Positions 17,598 to 26,321 of a stretch of 64,000 nucleotides of DNA are shown here, piece by piece; within the stretch, counting starts at the first letter, position 1, and each line of letters opens with the position of its first letter. Made by a program: the position numbers and the translations under genes. The stretch covers positions 31,016 through 95,015 of the forward strand of contig JBBDIG010000019.1 of the NCBI GenBank assembly GCA_040880525.1, written 5' to 3'. The DNA comes from Bacteroidia bacterium (GTDB lineage: Bacteria; Bacteroidota; Bacteroidia; CAILMK01; JBBDIG01). The notes under the pieces are model-generated. The model searched no databases and was not told the DNA's origin. It was given only the letters and a program-made list of their open reading frames with translations.

Positions 17598-19379
17598 ATG
17601 GAACAATACACCGTTTCTGCACGAAAATATCGTCCCCGCAAGTTTTCGGATGTAGTGGGGCAGCAACAGGTTACTTCCACGCTCAGGAATGCGATCATGA
17701 AGGATCACCTCGGCCATTCATTCCTATTTTGCGGACCGCGCGGAGTAGGCAAAACCACGTGTGCCCGCATTCTCGCCAAAACCATTAACTGCACCAACCG
17801 CACAGCAGAAAGCGAGGCATGTAACGAATGTGACTCCTGCAAGGCTTTCAATAATCAGCAGTCATTTAATATATATGAATTGGATGCTGCCAGCAACAAC
17901 TCCGTGGAAGACATGCGCAACCTTGTACAACAGGTGAGATATGCCCCCCAGAGCGGTAAGTACAAAACATATATTATAGATGAGGTTCACATGCTCTCTC
18001 AGGCAGCCTTCAATGCTTTTTTGAAAACTCTTGAAGAGCCGCCTTCCTATGCCATTTTTATTATGGCCACAACAGAGAAGCATAAAATTCTTCCTACCAT
18101 CCTCTCCCGTTGCCAGATCTTCGATTTTCAGCGTATTCGAATAAAGGATATTACGGAGCAGTTGCAGCAGATTTGCCGGGAAGAAGGACTGGAAGCAGCA
18201 GAGGAGGCTTTGCATATCATAGCTCAGAAAGCTGATGGTGCGATGCGCGATGCACTTTCGATCTTCGACCGCATTACCAGCTTTACCGGAGAGCAGATCA
18301 CATATCAGGATGTAATCCAAAATTTGAATATCCTGGATTATGAATATTATTTTAAGCTAACCGATCAGATGCTGGAACGTGATGTGGCCGAAACGCTGCT
18401 CACGCTGCATGAGATCCATGACCGGGGTTTCGATCTTCACAACCTGCTGTTGGGGCTGAGCGAGCATTTCCGCAACCTTTTGGTGTGTAAGCATCCGGCT
18501 ACCGTAAAGCTGCTTGAGTTACCGGAATCTGCACAGGAGCGCTACCGCCAGCAGGCAGAAAAACTCCCGCTTTCGCTGATCCTAACAGCGATGAATATTC
18601 TCAACCAGTTTGAACAGGGATTTAAAGCCAGCAAAAACCAACGGCTGCATGTAGAACTTGCATTGATCAAGCTCTGTCATATTCCTGATGCACTCCAACT
18701 TGCCGGTGCTTTGCAAAATGGCGATCCAAAAAAAAAAGCTAAGCCGGTAGAGAAAACGCCTGAAAAGGAGAGCGAAAAGGCGGAAAATGTACCTTCGGAC
18801 GACAGCAGCCTTGAACCTGAACCGGCTGCGCAGGCGGCCACCTCTCCTGCCGCCAAAAAGGAAAAGGAGACAAAACCTAAAATGCCTGATTCCGGAGGTG
18901 GCGCCTTTGGCTCTCTGCACGATGTAAAGCGACAGGTGAAAGCGAAGAAGCAGCAGGAGCTTGAAGAGGCAAGTGAAAACAACTCTACAGCCGAAGAACC
19001 GGAAGCGATCATCCCACTGGATCCGGAGGCAGCAACTAAGGCCTGGAAGGATTTTGTAGCGGCCAATAAGGACCGCAACAGCTTCTATTCTTTCCTGGCG
19101 GAGCAGGAGCCTGAAATAAAGGAGAACGAAATCTGGATCAGCTTGCCCAGTTCCCATCTCATCAGCATCCTGGAGATGGAGCGGACTGAAATGGCTGAGC
19201 ACCTGAAGAAAGAACTGAAGAATAATTCGCTCGTTATCCGGCACAAAAAGGTGCAATCAACTGGGATGGATACCTCCAAATATTTGGTAAATGACCGCGA
19301 GATATTTAAAAGAATGGCAGAACTGAATCCTGTCCTGAAAAAACTAAAGAGCGAGTTTGACCTGGATGTGGGATACTGA
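17598..19379 (+). CDS. dnaX: DNA polymerase III subunit gamma/tau
   Basis: This is the 593-residue clamp-loader ATPase. Walker A GPRGVGKT is at 46-53, zinc Cys are C65, C75, C78 and C81, DEVH forms Walker B, and the arginine finger is in LSRCQIF. Domain III extends to about residue 370. A Lys/Glu/Ala-rich linker (about 375-475) leads to a tau-like C-terminal domain (about 480-593). It loads the beta clamp and couples polymerase to helicase. No internal slippery sequence for gamma synthesis was noted apart from an A9 run at 18728-18736, which might allow slippage. The gene appears monocistronic. Confidence 0.95.
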   Translation: MEQYTVSARKYRPRKFSDVVGQQQVTSTLRNAIMKDHLGHSFLFCGPRGVGKTTCARILAKTINCTNRTAESEACNECDSCKAFNNQQSFNIYELDAASNNSVEDMRNLVQQVRYAPQSGKYKTYIIDEVHMLSQAAFNAFLKTLEEPPSYAIFIMATTEKHKILPTILSRCQIFDFQRIRIKDITEQLQQICREEGLEAAEEALHIIAQKADGAMRDALSIFDRITSFTGEQITYQDVIQNLNILDYEYYFKLTDQMLERDVAETLLTLHEIHDRGFDLHNLLLGLSEHFRNLLVCKHPATVKLLELPESAQERYRQQAEKLPLSLILTAMNILNQFEQGFKASKNQRLHVELALIKLCHIPDALQLAGALQNGDPKKKAKPVEKTPEKESEKAENVPSDDSSLEPEPAAQAATSPAAKKEKETKPKMPDSGGGAFGSLHDVKRQVKAKKQQELEEASENNSTAEEPEAIIPLDPEAATKAWKDFVAANKDRNSFYSFLAEQEPEIKENEIWISLPSSHLISILEMERTEMAEHLKKELKNNSLVIRHKKVQSTGMDTSKYLVNDREIFKRMAELNPVLKKLKSEFDLDVGY

Positions 19380-19496
19380 ACAAATACAACTGTGAATATA
19401 TTGGAGATACTCCATGTTGGCAGGCAGCCAGGAATTTTTAGTTTTGCCGCCCGATTTTTCAAACAATGAACTGATAGAATTTAAAATAAAAAGAGC

Positions 19497-20762
19497 ATGA
19501 AAGGAGAAAGAATTACCAAAGACAAGGACTGTCTTAATGTTCCTGATTTTCCCGTCATCCCTTTTATCGAAGGAGATGGTACAGGCCCGGACATTTGGAA
19601 AGCCGCGAAAAACGTGATTGATGCGGCTGTAAAAGCTGCATACGGGGAGAATCGCCAAATACAGTGGAAGGAAGTATATGCAGGTGAAAAATCTTTCAAA
19701 AAGAATGGAAGCTGGCTGCCGGACGAAACACTGGATACGTTCAAAGAATACCTTGTGGGAATAAAAGGACCGCTCACCACGCCAGTGGGTGGCGGCATTC
19801 GCTCCCTGAATGTGGCACTTCGCCAGGAACTTGACCTCTACGTTTGTCTTCGCCCTGTGCGCTGGTTCGAAGGTGTGCCCACACCGGTAAAACAGCCCGA
19901 TCAGGTAAACATGACCATTTTCCGCGAAAACACTGAAGATATTTATGCCGGCATTGAGTTCATGACAGGTACGGAGGATAACAGGAAACTGAAGAAATTT
20001 CTCAAGGAGGAACTGGGTATTAATAAGATTCGTTTTCCTGAAACTTCTTCCCTGGGCATAAAACCCGTTTCAAAAGAAGGCTCCGAGCGCCTGATAAGAG
20101 CAGCCATCGAATTTGCCCTTGAAAATAATTTGCCGTCAGTGACTTTGGTACACAAAGGCAACATCATGAAATTTACCGAAGGCGCATTTAAAACCTGGGG
20201 CTACGAGCTGGCCGAGCGCGAATATGGAAAAGAAGTATTTACCTGGCAGCAATATGATAAGCTGAAAGATGAGCAAGGAACAGATGCCGCAAACGCTGCT
20301 CAGAAAAAGGCGGAAGATGAGGGCAAGCTGATCGTGAAGGATTCCATTGCCGATGCGTTTCTGCAACAGATCCTGCTGCGCCCTGCTGAGTATTCAGTAA
20401 TTGCCACCATGAACCTGAACGGTGACTATATCTCTGATGCGCTCGCTGCGATGGTAGGCGGAATTGGGATTGCGCCCGGAGCCAACATTAACTACAACAC
20501 CGGCCATGCGATTTTTGAAGCCACGCACGGCACTGCTCCCAAATATGCTGATCAGGACAAAGTAAACCCCGGCTCGGTAATCCTCTCCGGAGCCATGATG
20601 CTGGAATATATGGGCTGGAACGAAGCCGCTGATCTGGTTTACAAAGGAGTGGGAAATGCCATTGCAAGCAAGCGCGTTACCTACGACTTTGAACGGCTGA
20701 TGGATGGTGCGACACTTTTGAAAACTTCAGAATTTGGCGATGAGGTAATCAAGGGGATGTAA
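19497..20762 (+). CDS. icd: NADP-dependent isocitrate dehydrogenase
   Basis: This 421-residue enzyme (EC 1.1.1.42) converts isocitrate to 2-oxoglutarate and CO2 in the TCA cycle. Substrate-binding signatures are [20 protein letters not shown] (the Ser site) and the [10 protein letters not shown] segment. The metal/NADP loop includes [17 protein letters not shown] and [16 protein letters not shown], the monofunctional homodimeric type. Length matches the E. coli class. It stands alone with a strong terminator 26 nt after the stop. Confidence 0.96.
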   Translation: MKGERITKDKDCLNVPDFPVIPFIEGDGTGPDIWKAAKNVIDAAVKAAYGENRQIQWKEVYAGEKSFKKNGSWLPDETLDTFKEYLVGIKGPLTTPVGGGIRSLNVALRQELDLYVCLRPVRWFEGVPTPVKQPDQVNMTIFRENTEDIYAGIEFMTGTEDNRKLKKFLKEELGINKIRFPETSSLGIKPVSKEGSERLIRAAIEFALENNLPSVTLVHKGNIMKFTEGAFKTWGYELAEREYGKEVFTWQQYDKLKDEQGTDAANAAQKKAEDEGKLIVKDSIADAFLQQILLRPAEYSVIATMNLNGDYISDALAAMVGGIGIAPGANINYNTGHAIFEATHGTAPKYADQDKVNPGSVILSGAMMLEYMGWNEAADLVYKGVGNAIASKRVTYDFERLMDGATLLKTSEFGDEVIKGM

Positions 20763-20788
20763 TCTTTTAAGTTTTAAATTTAATTAAT

Positions 20789-20823
20789 AAAAAAACCCGG
20801 GCCTGTTGGTACCGGGTTTTTTT
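20789..20823 (+). terminator. intrinsic terminator of icd
   Basis: AAAAAAACCCGG (20789-20800) pairs with CCGGGTTTTTTT (20812-20823), a 12-bp stem with an 11-nt loop and a U tract in both directions. The following 250 nt, up to the first lipoprotein, show no gene. Confidence 0.9.
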
Positions 20824-21075
20824 ATGGTGTATATTTATTTTAAATTTTAAAAAGAAGAGAGATAAAATAATTGAAACGTAATTTAATAAATAGCAATTAA
20901 TCAATTCAGATGGGTTGGGTGTTCATCATTCTTTTCATCAAATATTCATAGTGCTTGCCTTAACAACCCACTGCCCCACGCAAGGGGGGATTCGCGATGT
21001 GGATGCAACGCTTACCACTTTATCGGTATCATATTATTCATTAACTTTCCATCCTCAAACATCAAAAATAACCTC

Positions 21076-21744
21076 ATGAAAACCCTACTTTTCTTTTGCA
21101 CAATGTTCATTCTGCTCCTCTCCTCCTGCGGTTTGTTTGAGGACGATGAAGGCCCTTTCAATCCGCTGTCTGAAGAGTTCAAATCTTATGTCTACTTCCC
21201 GGCAGGCAGCTATTGGATATACAAGGAATTGGGGAGTGGCAGGCTGGACAGTTCATACATAATTAATAGCCAGATACGCGTTAAGCATAATCCAAAAAAA
21301 GGAGGAGGACCTGAGCGCTATGAGTCCATGGGTATGCAAATAGTGCGGGAAATTATGCCAGGAAGAAGAGATACCATTATCGGGTTGGGAGCACCTTCCC
21401 CATTGAGCTTTGACAACTCTTACTACAATGGTATCGTAAGAAATAGTTATGAAGAGATAATTTACAAATATGGTGTAGGCGGCCATCCTTATTTTGCAAC
21501 CCCTGTAGACACCGGAAATGATAATGACTTTTTCAGGCTTGATATTTTTACGGTGCAGGAATCAATGGAAATTCAGGGTGTTCATTATCATGATGTGGTT
21601 ACAACCCTGCACGGTGATCCCAATGATTTAGAGGGAAATAACCCAATAAAATCAGAAATTTATGCAAAAGATGTAGGCGTTATCCGCAGGGAATATTATG
21701 ACGGAAGGGTGTACGAGCTTTTGCGACATCATATTGCTGAATAA
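21076..21744 (+). CDS. lipoprotein, founding member of tandem array
   Basis: This 222-residue lipoprotein (lipobox LLSSC, C18) has an acidic linker. The core YFPAGSYWIYKE matches the GS(Y/W)W(I/V)Y motif of the five following genes, and the C-terminal DVGVIRREYYDGRVYELL matches their (D/N)(V/I)G...W.L..Y endings. It is the most divergent copy, lacking the DTN segment. I do not recognise a named family and no catalytic motif is visible. The fold is probably all-beta, displayed on the cell envelope; that is inference. Confidence 0.75.
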   Translation: MKTLLFFCTMFILLLSSCGLFEDDEGPFNPLSEEFKSYVYFPAGSYWIYKELGSGRLDSSYIINSQIRVKHNPKKGGGPERYESMGMQIVREIMPGRRDTIIGLGAPSPLSFDNSYYNGIVRNSYEEIIYKYGVGGHPYFATPVDTGNDNDFFRLDIFTVQESMEIQGVHYHDVVTTLHGDPNDLEGNNPIKSEIYAKDVGVIRREYYDGRVYELLRHHIAE

Positions 21745-21836
21745 AAATCCTACAAAAATGTTTGATTCTTCTTTTTGTTAATTATTGTATTATAGCTTGC
21801 AATTGCAAACAGCATTTTAACCCAAAACCCTGAGTA

Positions 21837-22559
21837 ATGAAATACCTGCTTTTCTTCTTTTTTACTGCTGCCATCATGGCCTCCTCGTGCCGCAAAGAAC
21901 CTGTAGACTGCTGCGATGATGACTCCTGCCCCCATATATTCGACTGTCTTGACGACAGCTATTTCACCGATACCATCTTTAAGCCGCAGCAGTTCTTAGA
22001 TTATTGGTACTTTGAAAAAGGCAGTTGGTGGGTATACCAGCGAATGGATACTAATGCCACAGTATATGATACCGTTCGGGTGATCGCCACGGTAAGGAAT
22101 ATTTACTGTGATTTTAACCAAGGACCCGTTTGCGCTGAAAGTGCCTTGATGAATATGCGCCATAGTAATTCCTTTTTCTTTAGAAAGGATTCGGCAAGCC
22201 TTTCCCAAATACTTGGAAGCTCCACAAATTTTAATTTGAGTGACGAATCTGTTCATTCCAATGGATATATTCATAATGGTTTTCTCATGGGCGTGGGTTC
22301 ATTCTTTCAATGGCCAATAAGGATTGGAGATGAATATTTCCATGGAAATATAGTCTTAGATTCTAATGTTGTGATCACTCCTTATGGTACATTAAGTAAC
22401 ACGGTTCATATTCAAATTAATTATTCAACTTCGGCAGGTGGGGAAATTTGGATTACGCGAAATATTGGTTTCACAAGGATGAAATTTTATCCGCCCCAAT
22501 CGGAGAATGACCTACCCGAAAGTGAATGGGCATTGGTGGATTATCATGTTGTGCAATGA
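21837..22559 (+). CDS. lipoprotein, array copy 2 (Cys-rich N-terminus)
   Basis: This 240-residue lipoprotein (lipobox MASSC, C18) is followed by a Cys/Asp-rich segment (VDCCDDDSCPHIFDCLDD) with four Cys, possibly disulfide-linked or metal-binding. The shared core YFEKGSWWVYQRMDTNATVY precedes a variable middle region. The C-terminus has NIGFTRMKFYPPQ and WALVDYHVV. Nearly the same layout recurs in the next gene, 42 nt downstream. Function is unknown. Confidence 0.75.
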   Translation: MKYLLFFFFTAAIMASSCRKEPVDCCDDDSCPHIFDCLDDSYFTDTIFKPQQFLDYWYFEKGSWWVYQRMDTNATVYDTVRVIATVRNIYCDFNQGPVCAESALMNMRHSNSFFFRKDSASLSQILGSSTNFNLSDESVHSNGYIHNGFLMGVGSFFQWPIRIGDEYFHGNIVLDSNVVITPYGTLSNTVHIQINYSTSAGGEIWITRNIGFTRMKFYPPQSENDLPESEWALVDYHVVQ

Positions 22560-22601
22560 TGAATACCAACTTTCAGATAATAACGAATTAAAACCCTCAT
22601 T

Positions 22602-23327
22602 ATGAAATTATGTCAAGTATTCTTTCTCACTGTTTGTACAATACTACTGATAGCCTCATCCTGCCGGAAGGAGCCTGTAGACTGCTGCGATGACAACTCC
22701 TGCCCGTCAATTTATGATTGCATTGATGACAGCTATTTTACAGATACCGTCTTTAAGCCACAGGAATTCCTGGATTACTGGTACTTTGAGAAAGGCAGTT
22801 GGTGGGTATACCAGCGAATGGATACCAATGCCACGGTATATGACACCGTGCGGGTGATAGCCACGGTACGAACTATTTATTGTGATGCCCGTAAATATGG
22901 CCCTACCTGCTTTGAAAGTACCCTGGTGAATATGCGCCATAGCAATTCTTTTTTTTATAAGAAGGATTCTGCGAGTTTAACGCAAATTTTAGATTCATCG
23001 CCTAACCTTAATTTGGGGGAAGAGAAGGTTTACTCATCCGGCTATGTTCATAATGGTTTGGGTTATGGAGTAATTATGCAATGGCCTATCCGTATAGGAC
23101 AAGAGTTCATTGACGGAAATAAGGTTTTAGATTCTAATGCCGTAACCACGCCTTACGGAACATTAACCAATACAGTTCATATCAAAATCAATCGAGGCAT
23201 CACAAAGAAAGAGGTTTGGGTCACAAAGAATATTGGATTTACCAAGTTAAAATTGCATTCTCCTGAATCTCACCATGATCTTCCACAGGGAGAGTGGGCA
23301 TTGGTGGATTATCACATTGTGCGATGA
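22602..23327 (+). CDS. lipoprotein, array copy 3 (Cys-rich N-terminus)
   Basis: This 241-residue paralogue of copy 2 has lipobox IASSC (C21), the same CC...C..C cluster and core, and a diverged middle (about residues 100-170). Its 5' region, including 40 nt of leader, is nearly duplicated at 23324-23431. Similarity to copy 2 is highest in residues 20-95 and the C-terminus, suggesting conservation at the ends and divergence between, or gene conversion. Function is unknown. Confidence 0.75.
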   Translation: MKLCQVFFLTVCTILLIASSCRKEPVDCCDDNSCPSIYDCIDDSYFTDTVFKPQEFLDYWYFEKGSWWVYQRMDTNATVYDTVRVIATVRTIYCDARKYGPTCFESTLVNMRHSNSFFYKKDSASLTQILDSSPNLNLGEEKVYSSGYVHNGLGYGVIMQWPIRIGQEFIDGNKVLDSNAVTTPYGTLTNTVHIKINRGITKKEVWVTKNIGFTKLKLHSPESHHDLPQGEWALVDYHIVR

Positions 23328-23369
23328 TGAATACCAACTTTCAGATAAAAACGAATTAAAACCCTCATT

Positions 23370-23495
23370 ATGAAATTATGTCAAGTATTCTTTCTCACAG
23401 TTTGTACAATACTACTGCTAGCCTCATCCTGCGTTAGCGCGCGTTTAGCGAAGCGTAACGCGTGCGGTGTCGGTTGCACCCCTAAAGTTCCTTAA
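23370..23495 (+). pseudogene. truncated array copy 4 (signal peptide and lipobox only)
   Basis: The leader and first 21 codons of copy 3 are duplicated here with only about three base differences over 108 nt. Immediately after the lipobox Cys the sequence switches into the left REP-like palindrome at 23432. The frame then continues for 20 REP- and element-derived codons to TAA at 23493-23495. A 41-residue product would still carry an intact signal and lipobox Cys, so a short lipopeptide could be exported. More likely it is debris from insertion or recombination. Confidence 0.7.
23432..23465 (-). repeat. REP-like palindrome, left copy (inverted)
   Basis: This 34-nt sequence is the reverse complement of the copies at 23933-23969 and 26278-26314, with one mismatch and one 1-nt gap. 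It is itself imperfectly palindromic (CGCGTTTAGCG opposite GCGTAACGCG). It marks the junction between the truncated lipoprotein and the RAYT fragment. Confidence 0.75.
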
Positions 23496-23504
23496 CTTCA
23501 CGCC

Positions 23505-23918
23505 ATGTCAGAAAAATACAAATTTGACGATCCGGAAGGAATTTACTTTGTCACAACCTCGGTAGTTTTTTGGATTGACCTCTTCACGCGGAAGGAGCTA
23601 AAGCACATCATTTTAAATTCACTTCAATATTGCCAGGGCGAAAAGTGACTGGTAATAAATGCCTGGTGTTTGATGCCAAGCCATTTGCACATGATTATTT
23701 GCACATCCGACCAACCCTTGTCTGAGATTATGAGAGATTTCAAAAAGCATACTTCGAGGGAGATTGTATCAACGCTACATGAATTCAATGAGAGTAGGAA
23801 GGAGTGGCTGTTGAACGCCTTTAGGAAAGCGGGAAAGAACATGAAAAGGGTAAAGAACCATAAGGTTTGGCAAGATGGCAACCACCCCGAACTTTTGACA
23901 GTAGAATTGATACAGTAG
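23505..23918 (+). pseudogene. REP-associated tyrosine transposase (RAYT, Y1_Tnp), broken
   Basis: Translation from ATG 23505 begins MSEKYKFDDPEGIYFVTTSV, the N-terminus of Bacteroidota RAYT/Y1 transposases. After 47 codons an in-frame TGA follows AAG; reading through gives LVINAWCLMPSHLHMII in the same frame, containing the HUH pair H-L-H. GGA at that codon would be expected from the family (KGL), so one G-to-T change explains the stop. The frame ends at TAG 23916-23918, before the conserved helix with the catalytic Tyr, so about 40-50 residues are also missing. It should be inactive. Flanking inverted REP-like palindromes lie at 23432 and 23933. Confidence 0.8.
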
Positions 23919-23932
23919 GTTGAGGGCAAGAG

Positions 23933-23969
23933 GCACGCGTTACGCTATCGCTAAACGCGCGCCAACGGG
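23933..23969 (+). repeat. REP-like palindrome, right copy
   Basis: This 37-nt sequence (GCACGCGTTACGCTATCGCT at its start) is identical to 26278-26314 and inverted relative to 23432-23465. It follows the RAYT stop by 14 nt and precedes array copy 5. Confidence 0.8.
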
Positions 23970-24005
23970 TGAGTATGAATTCTATACTGCCAAAAACAAA
24001 AGCAG

Positions 24006-24716
24006 ATGAAGGCATTTAAATATTTAATTATAGCGACTACAAAGCCAGTTTTTCTTATTCTTTTTTGTGCATTGCTACTCTCGCATTGCGGAAAAAAGAA
24101 CGATTGCGAAAAAGTAACTGAAGCTCCGGCAGAATTTCTTGCCCCGTTTTGGTTTCCAGAAGGCAGCTATTGGGTGTATGAACGAACTGATACCAATGCC
24201 CTGGTCATTGACACCATGACCATCGGATTCAGGAAAATGAGTTATGAAACGCTTGCTGACCATGAGGCTTTTAATCCTTGCTACATGGATTATTTGATAC
24301 GGTACGACCATAGCAATGACCTTTTTAACGTGCCTGGACTTGACTGGGGTAATGAAGTATTCACGAGCCATCATAGTTCAAGTCGCTGGACATGGAAACA
24401 TAGTGGTGATGGCCGGAGTGGAGGAATGGGGTTTATTTTCAGGTGGCCTCATATATTAAGAGACACGATTATGTTTTCTTCCAGCAGCAGACACACCATC
24501 TACATTCAACTGACGGATACAAGTGTGGTAGTTGAAGCAGGGAGTTTCTCCCAAAGCTACCTGATTAATAAGCACTTTAAAGATTATTCCAGCGCTGATT
24601 CGGTTAATATTGCTACTGCACTGAAACAAATAATTGTGAAAGATCAGGTTGGCATACTGGCTTTTGAGTATGTGGATGGAATGCGCTGGGAACTCGCAGA
24701 TTATAATCTAAAATAA
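24006..24716 (+). CDS. lipoprotein, array copy 5
   Basis: This 236-residue protein has a long hydrophobic signal and a lipobox-like LLSHC (C28), with His at -1, which is atypical. The shared core FWFPEGSYWVYERTDTNALV is followed by a variable central part and the C-terminus GILAFEYVDGMRWELADY. It is nearly identical to copy 6 in both ends and in residues about 150-210, but differs at about 78-125. Function is unknown. The gene lies just downstream of the right REP copy. Confidence 0.75.
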   Translation: MKAFKYLIIATTKPVFLILFCALLLSHCGKKNDCEKVTEAPAEFLAPFWFPEGSYWVYERTDTNALVIDTMTIGFRKMSYETLADHEAFNPCYMDYLIRYDHSNDLFNVPGLDWGNEVFTSHHSSSRWTWKHSGDGRSGGMGFIFRWPHILRDTIMFSSSSRHTIYIQLTDTSVVVEAGSFSQSYLINKHFKDYSSADSVNIATALKQIIVKDQVGILAFEYVDGMRWELADYNLK

Positions 24717-24779
24717 ATTAATAACTAATTTAATTAATTATGGCTACTTCATTACACAACTCCTTATCAAAATAAGCAG

Positions 24780-25490
24780 ATGAGTACATTTAAGACATTG
24801 ATTGTAGCGACTACAAAGCCAATTTTTCTTATTCTATTTTGTGCATTGCTGCTCGCGCATTGCGGAAAAAAGAACGATTACGAAAAAGTAACCGAAGCTC
24901 CGGCAGAATTTCTTGCCCCATTTTGGTTTGCCGAAGGCAGCTATTGGGTGTATAAACGAACTGATACCAATGCCCTGGTCATTGACACCATGACCATCGG
25001 GTTCAGGAAAATGGACGCGAAAAACTCTGTGTACCAAGATACCTATAATCCCTGTGAGATCGATTATCTGATAGGGTACGATCACAGCAATAGCATCTTA
25101 TTCCTACCTGGCACTGAGCGAGGTGGAGAATTTTTTATAGGCCATCATCATTCAGGGAATTGGACGTGGAAACACAATGGAGATGGCCGGAGTGGAGGAA
25201 TGGGTTTTATTTTCAGGTGGCCTCATTCATTAGGAGACACAATTAAGTATTCTTCCACCAGCAGACACACCATCTACATTCAATTGACGGATACAAGTGT
25301 GGTAGTTGAAGCAGGGAGTTTTCCTCAAAGTTACCTGATTAATAAGCACTTTAAAGATTATTCCAGCGCTGACTCGGTTTACATTGCTACTGCACTGAGA
25401 CAAATAATTGTGAAAGATCAGGTTGGCATACTTGCTTTTGAGTATGTGGACGGAATGCGCTGGGAACTCATAGATTATAGTTTAAAGTAG
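24780..25490 (+). CDS. lipoprotein, array copy 6
   Basis: This 236-residue near-twin of copy 5 has a lipobox-like LLAHC and the core FWFAEGSYWVYKRTDTNALV. The central segment around residues 78-125 differs (includes NSVYQDTYNPCEIDY), while the remainder is almost identical. The 63-nt spacer before it contains no recognisable element. The pattern fits recent tandem duplication with localised diversification. Function is unknown. Confidence 0.75.
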   Translation: MSTFKTLIVATTKPIFLILFCALLLAHCGKKNDYEKVTEAPAEFLAPFWFAEGSYWVYKRTDTNALVIDTMTIGFRKMDAKNSVYQDTYNPCEIDYLIGYDHSNSILFLPGTERGGEFFIGHHHSGNWTWKHNGDGRSGGMGFIFRWPHSLGDTIKYSSTSRHTIYIQLTDTSVVVEAGSFPQSYLINKHFKDYSSADSVYIATALRQIIVKDQVGILAFEYVDGMRWELIDYSLK

Positions 25491-25547
25491 GTTTTAAAAA
25501 TAAGTCATTGTTACTTCACTACACAGCTCCTTACCAAAACAAAGCAG

Positions 25548-26261
25548 ATGAGAATATTCAAACCATTGATCATAGCGACTACAAAGCCAATTTTTCTTGT
25601 TCTATTTTGTGCATTGCTGCTCGCGCATTGCGGAAAAAAGAACGATTGCGAAAAAGTAACCGAAGCTCCGGCAGAATTTCTTGCCCCGTTTTGGTTTGCA
25701 GAAGGCAGCTATTGGGTGTATGAACGAACTGATACCAATGCCCTGGTCATTGACACCATGACCATCGGGTCCAGGAAAATGAGCTACGAAACCTTTGCTG
25801 ACCATGAGGCATTTAACCCCTGCTATATGGACTATCTGATTTCGTATGTCCATAGTAATGATCTCTTCAACCTGCCGGGAACTGACCGGGGGTTTGAGGT
25901 CTTCACGAGCATCCATTTGGCAGGTCAGTGGACCTGGCAGCATGATGCCGAATCTTCACGTGGATATATTGGGTTTTTATATAAATGGCCCTATTCCTCA
26001 GGGGATACTATTATGCTGAGCAAAGCAGGAAATAGTTCTTGGTGGGTGGATATTACGGATACCAATAATGTTTCTTTGAAAGCGGGAGACTTTAATCATG
26101 CTGATGTTATTTCGGTACATTTAAATAATTATTCAAGAGCCGATTCGATCAATATCGGGGGGGGCTACAGGCAGTTGATCATTAAAAAGAATGTTGGCAT
26201 CCTTACCATTGAATATGTAGACGGAATGCGCTGGGAACTCGCAGAATATAGTCTAAAATAA
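25548..26261 (+). CDS. lipoprotein, array copy 7, mosaic
   Basis: This 237-residue copy shares residues 1-105 with copy 5, including MSYETFADHEAFNPCYMDYL. From about 115 onward it is a different version (QWTWQHDAESSRGYIGFLYK, NVSLKAGDFNHADVISVHLN). It rejoins at the C-terminal EYVDGMRWELAEY. The sharp change supports recombination between array members. It is followed after 16 nt by the third REP-like palindrome. Function is unknown. Confidence 0.75.
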   Translation: MRIFKPLIIATTKPIFLVLFCALLLAHCGKKNDCEKVTEAPAEFLAPFWFAEGSYWVYERTDTNALVIDTMTIGSRKMSYETFADHEAFNPCYMDYLISYVHSNDLFNLPGTDRGFEVFTSIHLAGQWTWQHDAESSRGYIGFLYKWPYSSGDTIMLSKAGNSSWWVDITDTNNVSLKAGDFNHADVISVHLNNYSRADSINIGGGYRQLIIKKNVGILTIEYVDGMRWELAEYSLK

Positions 26262-26277
26262 ATTTTCTAATACCTTA

Positions 26278-26314
26278 GCACGCGTTACGCTATCGCTAAA
26301 CGCGCGCCAACGGG
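26278..26314 (+). repeat. REP-like palindrome, third copy
   Basis: This is identical over 37 nt to 23933-23969 and in the same orientation, so array copies 5-7 lie between two direct copies. The downstream reading frame runs open through its right half. Confidence 0.8.
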
Positions 26315-26321
26315 GATCGTA

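Noticed and set aside
18582..19256. Antisense 224-codon frame opposite dnaX
   Set aside because: Composition artefact of the Lys/Glu-rich linker of dnaX.
23505..23918. TGA recoding in the RAYT gene
   Set aside because: In-frame TGA could suggest alternative decoding, but all other genes in the window use TGA as stop or lack internal TGA, and the gene is truncated as well, so it is a nonsense mutation.
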